Source of the DNA: Bifidobacterium aquikefiri
GTDB lineage: Bacteria; Actinomycetota; Actinomycetes; Actinomycetales; Bifidobacteriaceae
Reading direction: 5' to 3'
Assembly: GCF_002259795.1 (NCBI RefSeq)
Contig: NZ_MWXA01000005.1
Span: 310,001 to 374,000 of the forward strand
DNA length: 64,000 bases
Shown: in pieces, positions 28,028 through 37,526 of the stretch
How positions within the stretch are numbered: position 1 is the first letter of the stretch
Layout of the letters: each line of letters starts with the position of its first letter
Position numbers and translations under genes: made by a program
The notes under the pieces: model-generated
Seen by the model: only the letters and a program-made list of their open reading frames with translations
Database searches by the model: none
What the model was told of the DNA's origin: nothing

Positions 28028-29293
28028 CTAGACATTCTCAGCGACATTATGGAATCCGTGACGCTGTGCGCTGAGCGGTTGGCGCAACCTCCATCCGGTA
28101 AGAACGTCCGCGTAGACCTGCAGTATCTGATCGGCAACGCTTGACCAATCGTAGTCGAAAGCGGCGCACATGCCCTCGGTAGAAAGTTCGTGCGAACGAG
28201 CGGAATCATCGAGAATTGCTTCCACTGCATGGGCGCAGTCCACATATTCCCCAGTGCGGAACAGAGATGCCGCCCTGCCATCCTTCGAAATATCAGTGAA
28301 CGCCTTCAGATCCGAGGCCACGACGGGACATCCAGCAGCCATGGCCTCGGCGAGAACTATTCCAAAGCTCTCCCCACCTAGCTGGGGGGCTACGTATACG
28401 CTCAGACTTCTATAGAAACGTGCCTTATCCTCATCGGAAATTCTGCCAAGGAATTCGACATGGTCCATCATCGCGGGTTCAATCGCTGCAATGATCTTTC
28501 TACCCTCTGCCTCACCGTCTCCCACGCACAGAAAGCGGGCATGTGGATATCGTTGCAGAACAAGGCTGCACGCCTTGATAAACACGTCAAATCCCTTGCG
28601 CTCCTCACCCATTCTGCCCAGGAAGCCAATGGTTGGATGGTCTTGGTAACCGAGCCAGTCGGGATTGATCGTCGCCGATGCGAAATACTGCACATTAATG
28701 CCGTTGGGAATAATGCTCATCGGTGTCGAGGGCCGTAGATAGCGCCTTGCCGTGTCCAAGGCCGAATCGCTCACGCAGATTGCAGCGCGTACGTTCGCCA
28801 GATACGAACGTAGATATGACTGGCATATTCTCAATGCAAGCGGGTAGGTGTCGAATGCGGCATGAAAGGTCGCAACATAGGGACACGGCTCAAATCCCAT
28901 GACAAGGGGCTTATGGCTAAGACTCGGAACTTCCGGCTCATGCAGATGGACGAGGTCGAAATGTCCCTGCCTGACCCATTTTCTTGCGAGCATTCCCGCT
29001 ACTCCAAAATAGCTCAGATGAGCAACCGAACCGTTGTACGGTATCGAAAAAGAACTGCCGGTGGTGTGCACCCACAACGGCATGTCGGTGGTCCTCCTGC
29101 CGGGTGCGAGCACCTCGACTGCATGGCCACGCGATATCAGTTCCTGTGCAAAATCACGAATGTGGAATTGAACCCCGCCGGGAGTTTCGAACGAATATGG
29201 CGAAATGATGCCAATGCGAAGCTTGCGGCCTTGCAATGGATCATGGTCGGTATTCTGTTTCGATGCCGAATCATCCACCGGCTTGCTTGTCAT
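28028..29293 (-). CDS. pimA: Phosphatidylinositol alpha-mannosyltransferase
   Basis: A GT4-family, GT-B fold enzyme of 421 aa adding the first mannose to phosphatidylinositol at the inner membrane face. PimA-like N-terminus [20 protein letters not shown], and the C-terminal [23 protein letters not shown] donor-binding motif with its catalytic Glu are clear. The frame continues upstream to 29380, but the ATG at 29293 has AAGGGGG four bases before it. It overlaps or abuts the acyltransferase gene and shares the thrS-HIT-pgsA-acyltransferase-pimA order with mycobacteria. Confidence 0.92.
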   Translation of the reverse strand: MTSKPVDDSASKQNTDHDPLQGRKLRIGIISPYSFETPGGVQFHIRDFAQELISRGHAVEVLAPGRRTTDMPLWVHTTGSSFSIPYNGSVAHLSYFGVAGMLARKWVRQGHFDLVHLHEPEVPSLSHKPLVMGFEPCPYVATFHAAFDTYPLALRICQSYLRSYLANVRAAICVSDSALDTARRYLRPSTPMSIIPNGINVQYFASATINPDWLGYQDHPTIGFLGRMGEERKGFDVFIKACSLVLQRYPHARFLCVGDGEAEGRKIIAAIEPAMMDHVEFLGRISDEDKARFYRSLSVYVAPQLGGESFGIVLAEAMAAGCPVVASDLKAFTDISKDGRAASLFRTGEYVDCAHAVEAILDDSARSHELSTEGMCAAFDYDWSSVADQILQVYADVLTGWRLRQPLSAQRHGFHNVAENV

Positions 29294-29351
29294 CCATCCC
29301 CCTTTTTCCCGTGTGCCTGCGACGAATTGTAAAGCGTGCATATCTGAAGCG

Positions 29352-30347
29352 CTATTCATGAATCCTATGCGACTTGACACTCATTGATCGAATATTCTCA
29401 GGAACGTCATGCAACCGCGACATATCCAGATCCTCAAGAAAAATTGGCTGCAGCATATGCCAGTCTTCTGGATGCTCGGCTATGCCTTGCGCCCAAATAT
29501 CAACCCAGCGTTGGGAAAGGTCATGAATTGCCTGTTCTTTAGGCATGTGCACGAACGGCTCGATATCAATCGGTCCACTGATCTGGCACACATATCCAAA
29601 CCGCGCTCCTGCCTTGTTCCTGCGCGCACCGCTGAGCATTTCGCGATGCATGTTGACCACATAGAGCGGCAATCTTCGTTCCAAGGCGATGCGTGCAGGA
29701 CCTGGAGCCACCCTGATTATCGAACCAAAGGCATGCACGAACTCACCATGTCTGCCTAAATCCCGATCAGCAAGCAGAGGAACAATGGTATGAGGCTGCT
29801 TCAGAACTGCAACCAGTCTTTCCGTGAGATTGTTCTCGTCCGTCAGCAGAATCGACATGCCCAGAGACTCACGAATGCTCACGAAGGATTTCAGAAGCTC
29901 GTCGTTGGAGAGTCGCTCAGCGACAGTAGTTACCGGTGCAATGGCATCGTGCGCCCAAAACCCTGCATAGTCCCAGTTACCCTGATGCCCCATCGCGAGA
30001 GGGGCAGAGCCTTGTAGACACTGCTGGCATATTGACTCGAACCCGTTCCCCTCCCCACGGATCCTGGCACGAAGCTGCTCTTGAGTTCGAGCTCCAACAG
30101 TCATAGCCTCTGCAAAATAGGCGAAGTAGGAACGCATGGCCAACAAAGACAGGCGTCGAATCGCAATGCGGGTTGTCTTGCCATCTCGATGGACCAGCAC
30201 CCGTCTGAGGTTCTGCTCAAGCTGAACGATGCCACCCATATGGAATAACCATGCCAAAGTGGCAACGAATCGAAAGACCATCCGTAGCAAAGATTCCGGA
30301 ATATGAGATGCATATCGGAATGTGAGATTTAGAGCTGTATTGAGCAC
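29352..30347 (-). CDS. Phosphatidylinositol mannoside acyltransferase
   Basis: A 331-aa LPLAT/HtrB-family acyltransferase; in mycobacteria the homologue (PatA, Rv2611c) acylates the mannose of PIM1/PIM2. The catalytic HxxxxD motif appears as GHQGNWD. A hydrophobic N-terminal stretch would anchor it to the inner leaflet. The GTG start is 11 bases after the pgsA stop, with GAGG nearby. Position between pgsA and pimA supports the PIM role. Confidence 0.88.
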   Translation of the reverse strand: MLNTALNLTFRYASHIPESLLRMVFRFVATLAWLFHMGGIVQLEQNLRRVLVHRDGKTTRIAIRRLSLLAMRSYFAYFAEAMTVGARTQEQLRARIRGEGNGFESICQQCLQGSAPLAMGHQGNWDYAGFWAHDAIAPVTTVAERLSNDELLKSFVSIRESLGMSILLTDENNLTERLVAVLKQPHTIVPLLADRDLGRHGEFVHAFGSIIRVAPGPARIALERRLPLYVVNMHREMLSGARRNKAGARFGYVCQISGPIDIEPFVHMPKEQAIHDLSQRWVDIWAQGIAEHPEDWHMLQPIFLEDLDMSRLHDVPENIRSMSVKSHRIHE

Positions 30348-30357
30348 GCATCCTCAC

Positions 30358-31050
30358 TTATTCATGAGCTGGATTCATGGGACTCGGTCTACGGCTCATA
30401 CTTGTGGAAACCATATGAATGCGCTGATACACGGTCACGATTCCCAGCAACGCCAAGAGCAGCATGAAGCACGACATGACTGCCACAGGCAGGCCGGCGC
30501 CGGTCAGGGCCATGCCCACCAATATGATAACCAGGCGATCGGAGCGAGTAGCGATGCCATTCTTCGCTTCAAAGCCTTCTGCCTCTGCCCGTGCACGTGC
30601 ATATGACGTGACGAAAGAGGTCATGATCGAGAACAACGCCGAACTGATGCCGAGCATTGCCCAGAATTGATGCGACCACAACGATGTCATCGTGGTGGAT
30701 AACGCCGCATTACTACCCTGAAGCAGCAGACGGAAATAATAGATGATCACGCCAGTCAACACGGCCCAATCAGCTATACGGTCGAGTGTCGAATCGAGAA
30801 ATGCGCCGAACTGTGTGCCTCCACCAGTAAGAACAGCGACGGAACCGTCCAAGGAATCAAAAGCCACGAGTATGGCCATCAGAACGGCACCTGCAAGCAG
30901 CCAACCGGTGATGCCGGTGACAATGGCGATGACGACGGTTCCGGCAGCACCGATCACGGTCACGGCATTCGCAGAAATCCCCACCGCTACCAATGACCTC
31001 GCAATGGGGGCAATGATGCGTTTCCATGGGCGTCGCAAATGTTCAAACAT
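30358..31050 (-). CDS. pgsA: CDP-alcohol phosphatidyltransferase, phosphatidylinositol-phosphate synthase type
   Basis: A 230-aa membrane enzyme that joins CDP-diacylglycerol to inositol-phosphate. The signature D-x2-DG-x2-A-x9-G-x3-D-x3-D is visible with D65, D68, G69, A72, G82, D86 and D90, but position 73, normally Arg (the AR pair), is Val. Around six membrane helices follow. AGGAGGAA lies just before the ATG at 31050, one base from the HIT gene stop. Clustered with HIT, acyltransferase and pimA, exactly as Rv2612c, so inositol is the likely alcohol. Confidence 0.9.
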   Translation of the reverse strand: MFEHLRRPWKRIIAPIARSLVAVGISANAVTVIGAAGTVVIAIVTGITGWLLAGAVLMAILVAFDSLDGSVAVLTGGGTQFGAFLDSTLDRIADWAVLTGVIIYYFRLLLQGSNAALSTTMTSLWSHQFWAMLGISSALFSIMTSFVTSYARARAEAEGFEAKNGIATRSDRLVIILVGMALTGAGLPVAVMSCFMLLLALLGIVTVYQRIHMVSTSMSRRPSPMNPAHE

Positions 31051-31051
31051 C

Positions 31052-31783
31052 TTATTCCTCCTGCATGTCTGCTGTCGCATTTTCCACGTGCGTTGCAGGT
31101 GTCTGCGTTTTCTTATCACGCACTGCATCGTCAGTATTGGCAGCGATACTCGATTCCTTCAAACCTGCCTCGCGCGCAAGATGTGCGAACACAGGCGCAT
31201 ACGCCGCTCTCTGATTCGACAGCAGAATGGGCATCGTTCGAGTCTGTGCGACTATGGGCATGAAATTTGCATCCCCATTCCAGCGCGGAACAATATGTTG
31301 ATGAAGGTGCGAGGCAATACCTGCCCCTGCGACATCACCCTGATTGATTCCCAGATTCCAACCATCGGGACTGGAGACCTGCTTCATGACCTGCATCGCG
31401 ACGGCACTGGTCTTTTCAAATTCGAATAATTCCTCATCATGCAAATCAGTCAAAAAACTCACATGGCGATAGGGGCAGACCATAACGTGCCCAACATTGT
31501 ACGGATACAGATTCATGATGACGAACACAGAGCAGCCGCGCCAGACGATCAGACCGTCTTCGTCGCTTTTCGTCGGAGCGATGCAGAATGGACACTCGTC
31601 ACTTTTCGGTGGCACGTGGCTGTCATTGGAAAGCACGTAGGACATTCTCTGTGGAGTCCACAAACGTTCGAATCCATCCTCCTGAGGCGGAAAATTCATT
31701 GGATTCTCCACCTCAGGCTCTGGATTGGATCGTGATGGTGATTGCTCGCTACGATCGTTGCCTGCAGCCATGCGTGCACTCAC
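31052..31783 (-). CDS. HIT-family nucleotide hydrolase/phosphorylase
   Basis: A 243-aa histidine-triad protein. The active site HxHxH appears as ASHLHQHIVPRW; CPFC upstream could bind zinc. The mycobacterial homologue Rv2613c, in the same place, is a diadenosine tetraphosphate phosphorylase. N- and C-terminal extensions are polar and probably disordered. The GTG at 31783 shares one base with the thrS stop; an ATG four codons on is an alternative start. Confidence 0.9.
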   Translation of the reverse strand: MSARMAAGNDRSEQSPSRSNPEPEVENPMNFPPQEDGFERLWTPQRMSYVLSNDSHVPPKSDECPFCIAPTKSDEDGLIVWRGCSVFVIMNLYPYNVGHVMVCPYRHVSFLTDLHDEELFEFEKTSAVAMQVMKQVSSPDGWNLGINQGDVAGAGIASHLHQHIVPRWNGDANFMPIVAQTRTMPILLSNQRAAYAPVFAHLAREAGLKESSIAANTDDAVRDKKTQTPATHVENATADMQEE

Positions 31784-33867
31784 TACTCTGTAATTTCCGT
31801 TGCATCCTCGGTATGCGATGCTGCGCGATCCATCGCTCCCGCCAGGCTTCGTGTAAAGTCATCTGCGGTATTCACCTGCGCACGTGATGCGATGATCTGT
31901 TCAATGTCGGCAATCGCGTCATCAACAGGAATGCCGTTGAGCTGGCTTCCATCCCTGAATCTGAAGCTCACGGCATTGTTATTCGCATCCTCCCCACCAG
32001 CGATGAGAATGAATGGCACCTTCGACTTCGAGGCGTTACGGATCTTCTTGCCGAAGCGATCATCGGAACGATCAACTTCGCAACGAACAAGCCTGTCACT
32101 CAAACGATCGACGATCTTCTGCACATAGGCATCGAATTCCTCGGCGACTGGAATGGCCTCGACCTGGACCGGTGCAAGCCATGCGGGGAAAGCACCGGCA
32201 TAGTGCTCAAGCAGAATGGCGAAGAAGCGCTCGATCGAACCAAACAATGCACGGTGAATCATCACAGGACGCTGATGGGTTCCATCTGCCGCGACATATT
32301 CAAGCTTGAAACGCTCTGGAAGGTTGAAGTCGAGCTGAATGGTGGAGACCTGCCAGGTTCTTCCGATGGCATCGCGTGCCTGAACCGAAATTTTTGGTCC
32401 ATAGAATGCGGCACCGCCTGGATCATCAACCAATTCAAGGCCGGAGTCCTTGGCCACGTCGGCAAGTGTTGCGGTTGCCTCTTCCCAGACTTCGTCCGAA
32501 CCTACGAACTTGTGCGGATCCTTGGTTGAGAGCTCCAAATAGAAGTCATTCAGACCGAAGTCCTTGAGCAGGCCCAGCACGAAGTTCAGCAGACTTTTCA
32601 GCTCGCCCTTCATCTGGTCTCGCGTGCAGTAGATGTGTGAGTCATCCTGAGTAAGGCCGCGAACACGAGTGAGACCATGAACCACGCCAGACTTTTCGTA
32701 GCGATATACAGTGCCGAATTCGAAGAGGCGCAGCGGTAGCTCACGGTATGAGCGCTGGCGTGATTTGAAGATCAGGTTATGCATCGGGCAGTTCATTGGC
32801 TTCAGATAGTAATCGAAGCCCTGCTTGGTCACATTGCCATCGGCATCTTTCTCTTCATCAAGGTGCATTGGTGGGTACATGCCGTCCTTGTACCACTGCA
32901 AATGACCGGAAATCTCGTAGAGGTGACCCTTGGTGATATGAGGTGTCTGCACGAATGAATAGTGATGCTTGCGGTGCTGTTCGCGCGAATAGTCTTCCAT
33001 CGCGTTGATGACTGCAGCACCTTTGGGATGGAACACAGGCAATCCTGGTCCGATTTCATCGGGGAAGGAGAAGAGATCCATCTCGGCACCGAGCTTGCGG
33101 TGATCGCGTTTGGCCGCCTCCTCCATACGATTCATGTAGGCCTTGAGCTCGTCCTTGTTTGGCCATGCAGTACCGTAGATGCGTTGCAGCATCGGATTCT
33201 TTTCATCCCCCCGCCAATAGGCGGCGGCAGTGCGAAGGAGTTTGAATGACTTGATGAAACGCGTGTTTGGCAAATGCGGCCCCTTGCACAGGTCCTTCCA
33301 CACGACCATGCCGTCGCGGTCAACGTTGTCATACATGCTCAGTTCGCCCGTAGAGACTTCCGTGGCGGCATCGCTGTCAATTTCAGCTTCCTTGACACCA
33401 ATGAGCTCAAGCTTGTAGGGCTGATCCTTTTCTTCCTCACGTGCTTCATCCTCAGTGACGACGCGGCGCTCAAAGCGCTGCGAGGACTTGATGATGCGGT
33501 GCATTTCCTTGTCAATGGCCTTCAAATCATCCGGTGTAAAAGGCTTGTCAACATCGAAGTCGTAATAGAAACCGTCATCGATGACTGGACCGATGCCAAG
33601 CTTGGCATCAGGGCGGATAATCTGTACCGCCTGGGCCATCACGTGTGTGCAGGAGTGACGCATGATGGCAATGCCGTCAACGCTGTCGAGAGCTATGGAT
33701 TCCACGGTGTCGCCATCGTGCAGAGGCGTATAGAGATCTTGCAGAGTGCCGTTGATCTTCACTGCAATGACATTCTTGTCATCTGCAAAGAGATCCATGC
33801 CAGTCTGAGTGCTGTCCACCTCCTTCGCTTCGCCGTTGAGTGATATGGAGATGGTTGACTGTGCCAT
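31783..33867 (-). CDS. thrS: Threonyl-tRNA synthetase
   Basis: A 694-aa class II synthetase with TGS domain (about 1-65), editing domain with [12 protein letters not shown], class II motifs 1-3 in the catalytic core ([21 protein letters not shown], motif 3 near the [11 protein letters not shown] segment) and C-terminal anticodon-binding domain. The ATG at 33867 (AAGGA upstream) is preferred to the extended frame at 33984. It heads the operon running to pimA. No T-box leader is recognisable upstream. Confidence 0.96.
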   Translation of the reverse strand: MAQSTISISLNGEAKEVDSTQTGMDLFADDKNVIAVKINGTLQDLYTPLHDGDTVESIALDSVDGIAIMRHSCTHVMAQAVQIIRPDAKLGIGPVIDDGFYYDFDVDKPFTPDDLKAIDKEMHRIIKSSQRFERRVVTEDEAREEEKDQPYKLELIGVKEAEIDSDAATEVSTGELSMYDNVDRDGMVVWKDLCKGPHLPNTRFIKSFKLLRTAAAYWRGDEKNPMLQRIYGTAWPNKDELKAYMNRMEEAAKRDHRKLGAEMDLFSFPDEIGPGLPVFHPKGAAVINAMEDYSREQHRKHHYSFVQTPHITKGHLYEISGHLQWYKDGMYPPMHLDEEKDADGNVTKQGFDYYLKPMNCPMHNLIFKSRQRSYRELPLRLFEFGTVYRYEKSGVVHGLTRVRGLTQDDSHIYCTRDQMKGELKSLLNFVLGLLKDFGLNDFYLELSTKDPHKFVGSDEVWEEATATLADVAKDSGLELVDDPGGAAFYGPKISVQARDAIGRTWQVSTIQLDFNLPERFKLEYVAADGTHQRPVMIHRALFGSIERFFAILLEHYAGAFPAWLAPVQVEAIPVAEEFDAYVQKIVDRLSDRLVRCEVDRSDDRFGKKIRNASKSKVPFILIAGGEDANNNAVSFRFRDGSQLNGIPVDDAIADIEQIIASRAQVNTADDFTRSLAGAMDRAASHTEDATEITE

Positions 33868-34308
33868 GATGCCGTCCTTGCTATCGTGGGCCCGCGTTAC
33901 AGGGTGCAGGCCTGGACTGTGTGTGTGCATGCCCTTGGGTATGCGATATGTGACAATCGACACCATATGATGTGACGGCGACAAGGTTTCAAACCATTGC
34001 CCTCTCGATAATTCGGACGTTCAGAACAGGTACATCGAGGCACAGCCATGCCAGAATTGCAAGTGTCGGAACTGCATTGGCATCACCTTCTTCATGAAAT
34101 TTCTGACGACGATGCAATCGTGAAGATGATGTTATGGAGTGTGGAGTCTATTGCTGCCGCTGCTCCAGATGCCATATCAGCATCCTCGACAGAACCCTGT
34201 GCGATCGCAGCGAGAATAGTGCCGCCGTGGCATCAACTCATTCTTCGCTACCTGTCAGGCAGACCATCCGTGTGCAAAGGTTGTGAGCTGATGATATTTT
34301 ATGCACTG
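33868..34308. other. Divergent intergenic region thrS-tenA
   Basis: Holds the promoters for thrS (minus) and the riboswitch-controlled tenA unit (plus). A 99-codon frame at 34048-34347 runs into the riboswitch, has no recognisable family and no ribosome-binding site, and is not treated as a gene. No other structure is evident. Confidence 0.5.
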
Positions 34309-34380
34309 ACACGGGGTGCCCATTTTCGGCTGAGACAAACCCGTTGAACCTGATGCAGATAATGCTGACGAAGGGATGTT
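34309..34380 (+). promoter_or_regulatory. TPP riboswitch (THI element)
   Basis: The conserved core is present: ACGGGGTGCC (34311-34320), GGCTGAGA (34329-34336), CCCGTTGAACCTGAT (34340-34354), CAGATAATGCTGACG (34356-34370) and AAGGGA (34371-34376). P1 is closed by ACA pairing with TGT. The AAGGGA that completes the aptamer also serves as the Shine-Dalgarno of tenA eight bases before the ATG at 34385, implying direct translational control by ligand binding with no separate expression platform. Confidence 0.95.
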
Positions 34381-34384
34381 ACCA

Positions 34385-35083
34385 ATGACGATGCACGTAT
34401 ATGAGAGCTACAGGACTGCTTGCAAGAACGAATGGAATGCAGCTGTCAATCACCGATTCAACCAGGAGCTTGTTGCTGACACGCTTGCCGATGATGTGCT
34501 CCGCAGATATCTGATTCAGGATTGGCAATACACCAGCGGCTTCTATTCCTTGCTTGGTCAGGCGATCGCATCAGCAGATCTGCTTTCATCAAAGATTCGA
34601 CTTAGCAGACAACTTGGATTTATCTCAAACGACGAAGATACGTATTTTCATGACCGCTTCGAACAATTCAATGTCTCTCACGCCGAGCTCGATAATCCTC
34701 AGCTCACCCCTTCATCTCTAGGAATAACCAAACTGTATGCAGATACCGTACAGACGCGTTCATATGCCGACGCGATAGCCGTGCTGTGCGTTGCAGAATC
34801 CTTGTACCTTGACTGGGCACAGACCTTGACGAACGAAGGCAGGAATGTACCACGGAAAGAGCAGAATCTCGGATGGATCCGTGTTCATCGAGACGCTGGG
34901 TTCAAGAATTGGGTCGATTTTCTGATTCAAGAGCTCAATCGCCTTGGAAGCCCCAACAATGAGGAACTAAAGTCTCGTTTTGCCCGCGCGGTTCATTGGG
35001 AACTCGCTTTTTTCGATGACGCATATCGTGGAATCGGTATACCCCAAGATTCGGGCGCTATTATCTCGAATCATGATTCATGA
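34385..35083 (+). CDS. tenA: TenA-family aminopyrimidine aminohydrolase
   Basis: A 232-aa thiaminase II, salvaging the pyrimidine (HMP) part of degraded thiamine. Active-site residues fit the TenA_C class: Asp and Tyr in QDWQYTSGF, Cys in AVLCVAESLY, Glu in HWELAFFDD near the C-terminus. The frame opens at an ATG within the riboswitch; the ATG at 34385 is correctly spaced from AAGGGA. It overlaps the following membrane gene by 11 bases. Control by TPP is indicated by the upstream riboswitch. Confidence 0.93.
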   Translation: MTMHVYESYRTACKNEWNAAVNHRFNQELVADTLADDVLRRYLIQDWQYTSGFYSLLGQAIASADLLSSKIRLSRQLGFISNDEDTYFHDRFEQFNVSHAELDNPQLTPSSLGITKLYADTVQTRSYADAIAVLCVAESLYLDWAQTLTNEGRNVPRKEQNLGWIRVHRDAGFKNWVDFLIQELNRLGSPNNEELKSRFARAVHWELAFFDDAYRGIGIPQDSGAIISNHDS

Positions 35084-35891
35084 ACTCGCCATAGGCAGCG
35101 ACATCACTGCAACGACCAATGCAGTACAGCAGATTCTTCATACGATCTGGACCGCTTCGCTGACTCCAGTTGTAGCACCAGATCAACGATTGTTCATTCT
35201 TCTGCTCTTGTGTTCCATCCTCGCCATCGTCATCACTCCAATATGGGGAATCACACGCAATGCGGTGACCATTGCACATGAAGGCGGCCACGCATTCGCT
35301 GCATTACTGTCGGGACGAAAGCTGAACTATATTCAGCTGCACTCCGATACTTCTGGAGTCACGGTAAGCTCTGGTAAATCCTATGGCTTCGGCTATGCAC
35401 TCACCTGCTTTGCCGGGTATGCCTCGCCGTCACTGCTGGGAATACTTTGTGCCTGGCTGACCACAAAAGGATATGTTACTGCATCGTTATGGATTCTCGT
35501 CGTGCTGCTGCTGCTCATGCTCACTCGCATTCGCAATGGCTATGGAGTACTCGCGGTAGTCGTATCGATCGTCATTGTCGCTGGAATATCATGGAGTGCT
35601 GATGCTGATGTTCGTTCGAGCGCGGCCTATATTCTGTCGTGGTTCATGCTTCTCGGTGGCATCCGCCCCCTGATTGAGCTTCAGGCTATGCGCGCCAGAG
35701 GTGGAGGACAGGGTTCTGATGCTGACCAGATTGCCCGCACAACACATATTCCTGGAATTGTTTGGATACTCGTCTGGCTGATATGGAACCTGGCATTCCT
35801 GTGGCTTGGTGCGACTTGGATGACACAATCGTTCGGAGGCATTCACGCTGTATGGGTTTCACTGATCAATCTGATTCCGGCACTACAATAG
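35073..35891 (+). CDS. M50B-like membrane zinc metallopeptidase
   Basis: A 272-aa polytopic protein with HEGGH (HExxH) at the end of the second hydrophobic helix (VTIAHEGGHAFAALLSG), followed by the SGVTVSSG segment, and about six further helices: the plan of the M50B/site-2-protease-like proteins of actinobacteria. The start at 35073 overlaps the tenA stop; no Shine-Dalgarno is seen, consistent with coupling. Being downstream of tenA it probably shares the TPP riboswitch transcript. A link with thiamine is not known for this family. Confidence 0.82.
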   Translation: MIHELAIGSDITATTNAVQQILHTIWTASLTPVVAPDQRLFILLLLCSILAIVITPIWGITRNAVTIAHEGGHAFAALLSGRKLNYIQLHSDTSGVTVSSGKSYGFGYALTCFAGYASPSLLGILCAWLTTKGYVTASLWILVVLLLLMLTRIRNGYGVLAVVVSIVIVAGISWSADADVRSSAAYILSWFMLLGGIRPLIELQAMRARGGGQGSDADQIARTTHIPGIVWILVWLIWNLAFLWLGATWMTQSFGGIHAVWVSLINLIPALQ

Positions 35892-35940
35892 CGTCACGCA
35901 AACAGCAATTGCACCCTGAGATGGAGAAAGATAAATCGGG

Positions 35941-36013
35941 TGGGCGATGCAGGAATCGAACCTGCGACCCCTTCGGTGTGAACGAAGTGCGCTAGCCGCT
36001 GCGCCAATCGCCC
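35941..36013 (-). tRNA. tRNA-Val(CAC)
   Basis: A 73-base cloverleaf on the minus strand: acceptor GGGCGAT/ATCGCCC, anticodon loop TTCACAC (CAC), T-arm GCAGG-TTCGATT-CCTGC, discriminator A. Last of four clustered tRNA genes. Confidence 0.96.
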
Positions 36014-36085
36014 GAACTCTAGCAAGACTTTCCTGCGAAAGCCTGCACAACAGCAGTGAGGATCACGAGCAGTGAAACTCAACCG

Positions 36086-36157
36086 TGGGCGATACTGGGA
36101 TCGAACCAGTGACCCCTTCCGTGTCAGGGAAGTGCGCTACCTCTGCGCCAACCGCCC
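36086..36157 (-). tRNA. tRNA-Val(GAC)
   Basis: A 72-base cloverleaf on the minus strand: acceptor GGGCGGT/ATCGCCC with one G-U pair, anticodon loop CTGACAC (GAC), T-arm ACTGG-TTCGATC-CCAGT, discriminator A. Confidence 0.96.
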
Positions 36158-36176
36158 GGTCATTCTCATGAATGAG

Positions 36177-36247
36177 AGGTGGGTACGAGAGTCGAACTCG
36201 TCTAAACGGCTTTGCAGGCCGCTACCTAACCGCTTGGCTAACCCACC
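36177..36247 (-). tRNA. tRNA-Cys(GCA)
   Basis: A 71-base cloverleaf on the minus strand: acceptor GGTGGGT/ACCCACC, anticodon loop CTGCAAA (GCA), discriminator T, the base expected for tRNA-Cys. Confidence 0.96.
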
Positions 36248-36274
36248 GTGACAGGTCTTACTACTCGGACCTCG

Positions 36275-36347
36275 AGCGGGCAACGGGACTCGAACCCGCG
36301 CTCTCGACCTTGGCAAGGTCGCGCTTTACCAACTAAGCTATGCCCGC
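36275..36347 (-). tRNA. tRNA-Gly(GCC)
   Basis: A 73-base cloverleaf on the minus strand: acceptor GCGGGCA/TGCCCGC, anticodon loop TTGCCAA (GCC), T-arm GCGGG-TTCGAGT-CCCGT, discriminator T. First gene of the Gly-Cys-Val-Val cluster. Confidence 0.96.
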
Positions 36348-36570
36348 ATACTTAGGAAACTACCGAATTGAACAGCTCCAAGCACGATTGACCACTATAT
36401 CCAACTATTCGGCTTTGCGCAAATTGCGTGTCGTGGCTGTACAAAAATCCAACGTTTCCAACGAATATGAGGCACTTTGGGAGTGTTGCAGATTGTCATC
36501 AAGAGCGTTATCCACATCTTGCTTTCGGCAAAAATGCGAGACGAATCATTTTCACGTTACTGTAGGTTAT

Positions 36571-37479
36571 GTGAGTGAAGAAACTTTCCAAACCAGACGC
36601 GTACTCGTATCAGCATTTGAGGGCTGGAACGATGCATGCCAGGCTGCCTCCAACGTTGTGCGCCACCTCATTGATATGTATGACTCGAATGAAGTCGCCC
36701 GCATCAGCTGCGACGGCTTCTATGACTACCAGACCACACGTCCTATGATGTGCTTTGTACAAGGTCGTGGGAGAATAGTCTGGCCGGAAACGACTTTCTA
36801 TGAGATTCACATTGACGACAGACACACCATAGTGGCCGAGGTCGGTCCAGAGCCAAATTATCGTTGGATGGAATATTGCCACCAGAATCTTCACATCGCC
36901 GAGGAATACGACGTTGATCACGTCATCACTCTGGGCTCTATGTTCGCAGACTGTCCCCATACTCGCGCGTTGCCCATCGATGTGTATTCCGACGACTGTG
37001 AATGCAACTGTTCAGGAACGGATGATCACTGTGGTCCTGTAGGCATCACAACCGTTCTTGACTCCATCGCCAGAGATCATGGATTCGATACTGATTCGGT
37101 TTGGGTTTCAGTTCCGCAATATCTTGGCAGTGACGAATGCGCGCAGGGAACCTTGCAGCTACTGCGCAAACTTTCACAGCTGCTCGGAGTCACCCTGAAT
37201 GAGGGTGATCTGCCAACGAAGGGCAAGCAGTGGAAGGCTCAGGCATCCATGTTGCTCAGCTGCAACGATGATTTGGCGGATTATGTCAAGCGCTTGGAAC
37301 GGCAGGTAGATACCAAAACACTCGCCGATGAAAGCGACGAGATGACAACCGATGAGGCTCGTGAGCTCATTGCAGAAGCCGAGGCCTATTTGCAACGAGA
37401 GCAGAACAAGGATAATCATAAGGGTCATCCAGGCCCTGACTATCCTGATTCTGCTGCCGGCAACGCCCTTTCTGAATAG
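36571..37479 (+). CDS. PAC2 family protein
   Basis: A 302-aa protein of the PAC2 family (named for proteasome-assembly chaperone 2), widespread in actinobacteria with unproven function. Marks are VLVSAFEGWNDACQAASNVVRHL at the N-terminus, the ITLGSMFADCPHTRALPI segment and the GITTVLDSIARDHGFDTDSVWVSVPQYL region. The open frame runs back into tRNA-Gly (36340), so the GTG at 36571, which begins the conserved part, is the likely start; the upstream AGG is weak. The C-terminal tail is acidic and polar. Confidence 0.85.
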   Translation: MSEETFQTRRVLVSAFEGWNDACQAASNVVRHLIDMYDSNEVARISCDGFYDYQTTRPMMCFVQGRGRIVWPETTFYEIHIDDRHTIVAEVGPEPNYRWMEYCHQNLHIAEEYDVDHVITLGSMFADCPHTRALPIDVYSDDCECNCSGTDDHCGPVGITTVLDSIARDHGFDTDSVWVSVPQYLGSDECAQGTLQLLRKLSQLLGVTLNEGDLPTKGKQWKAQASMLLSCNDDLADYVKRLERQVDTKTLADESDEMTTDEARELIAEAEAYLQREQNKDNHKGHPGPDYPDSAAGNALSE

Positions 37480-37482
37480 CTG

Positions 37483-37517
37483 TCAGCCGAGCAGAGACAA
37501 TGTTTCTGCTCGGCTGA
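37483..37517. terminator. Bidirectional hairpin between PAC2 and uppP
   Basis: A perfect 13-bp inverted repeat TCAGCCGAGCAGA / TCTGCTCGGCTGA with a 9-base loop, centred in the 47-base gap of two converging genes. No T-run on either strand, so a U-tract-independent terminator is inferred. Confidence 0.75.
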
Positions 37518-37526
37518 TGGATGGGT

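Noticed and set aside
33868-34047. T-box leader for thrS
   Set aside because: No T-box consensus or terminator/antiterminator pair is visible.
34048-34347. 99-codon plus-strand frame upstream of tenA
   Set aside because: It runs through the TPP aptamer, has no ribosome-binding site and no family-like sequence.
36340-36570. N-terminal extension of the PAC2 protein
   Set aside because: It begins inside tRNA-Gly and its translation is unlike the family; conserved sequence starts at the GTG at 36571.
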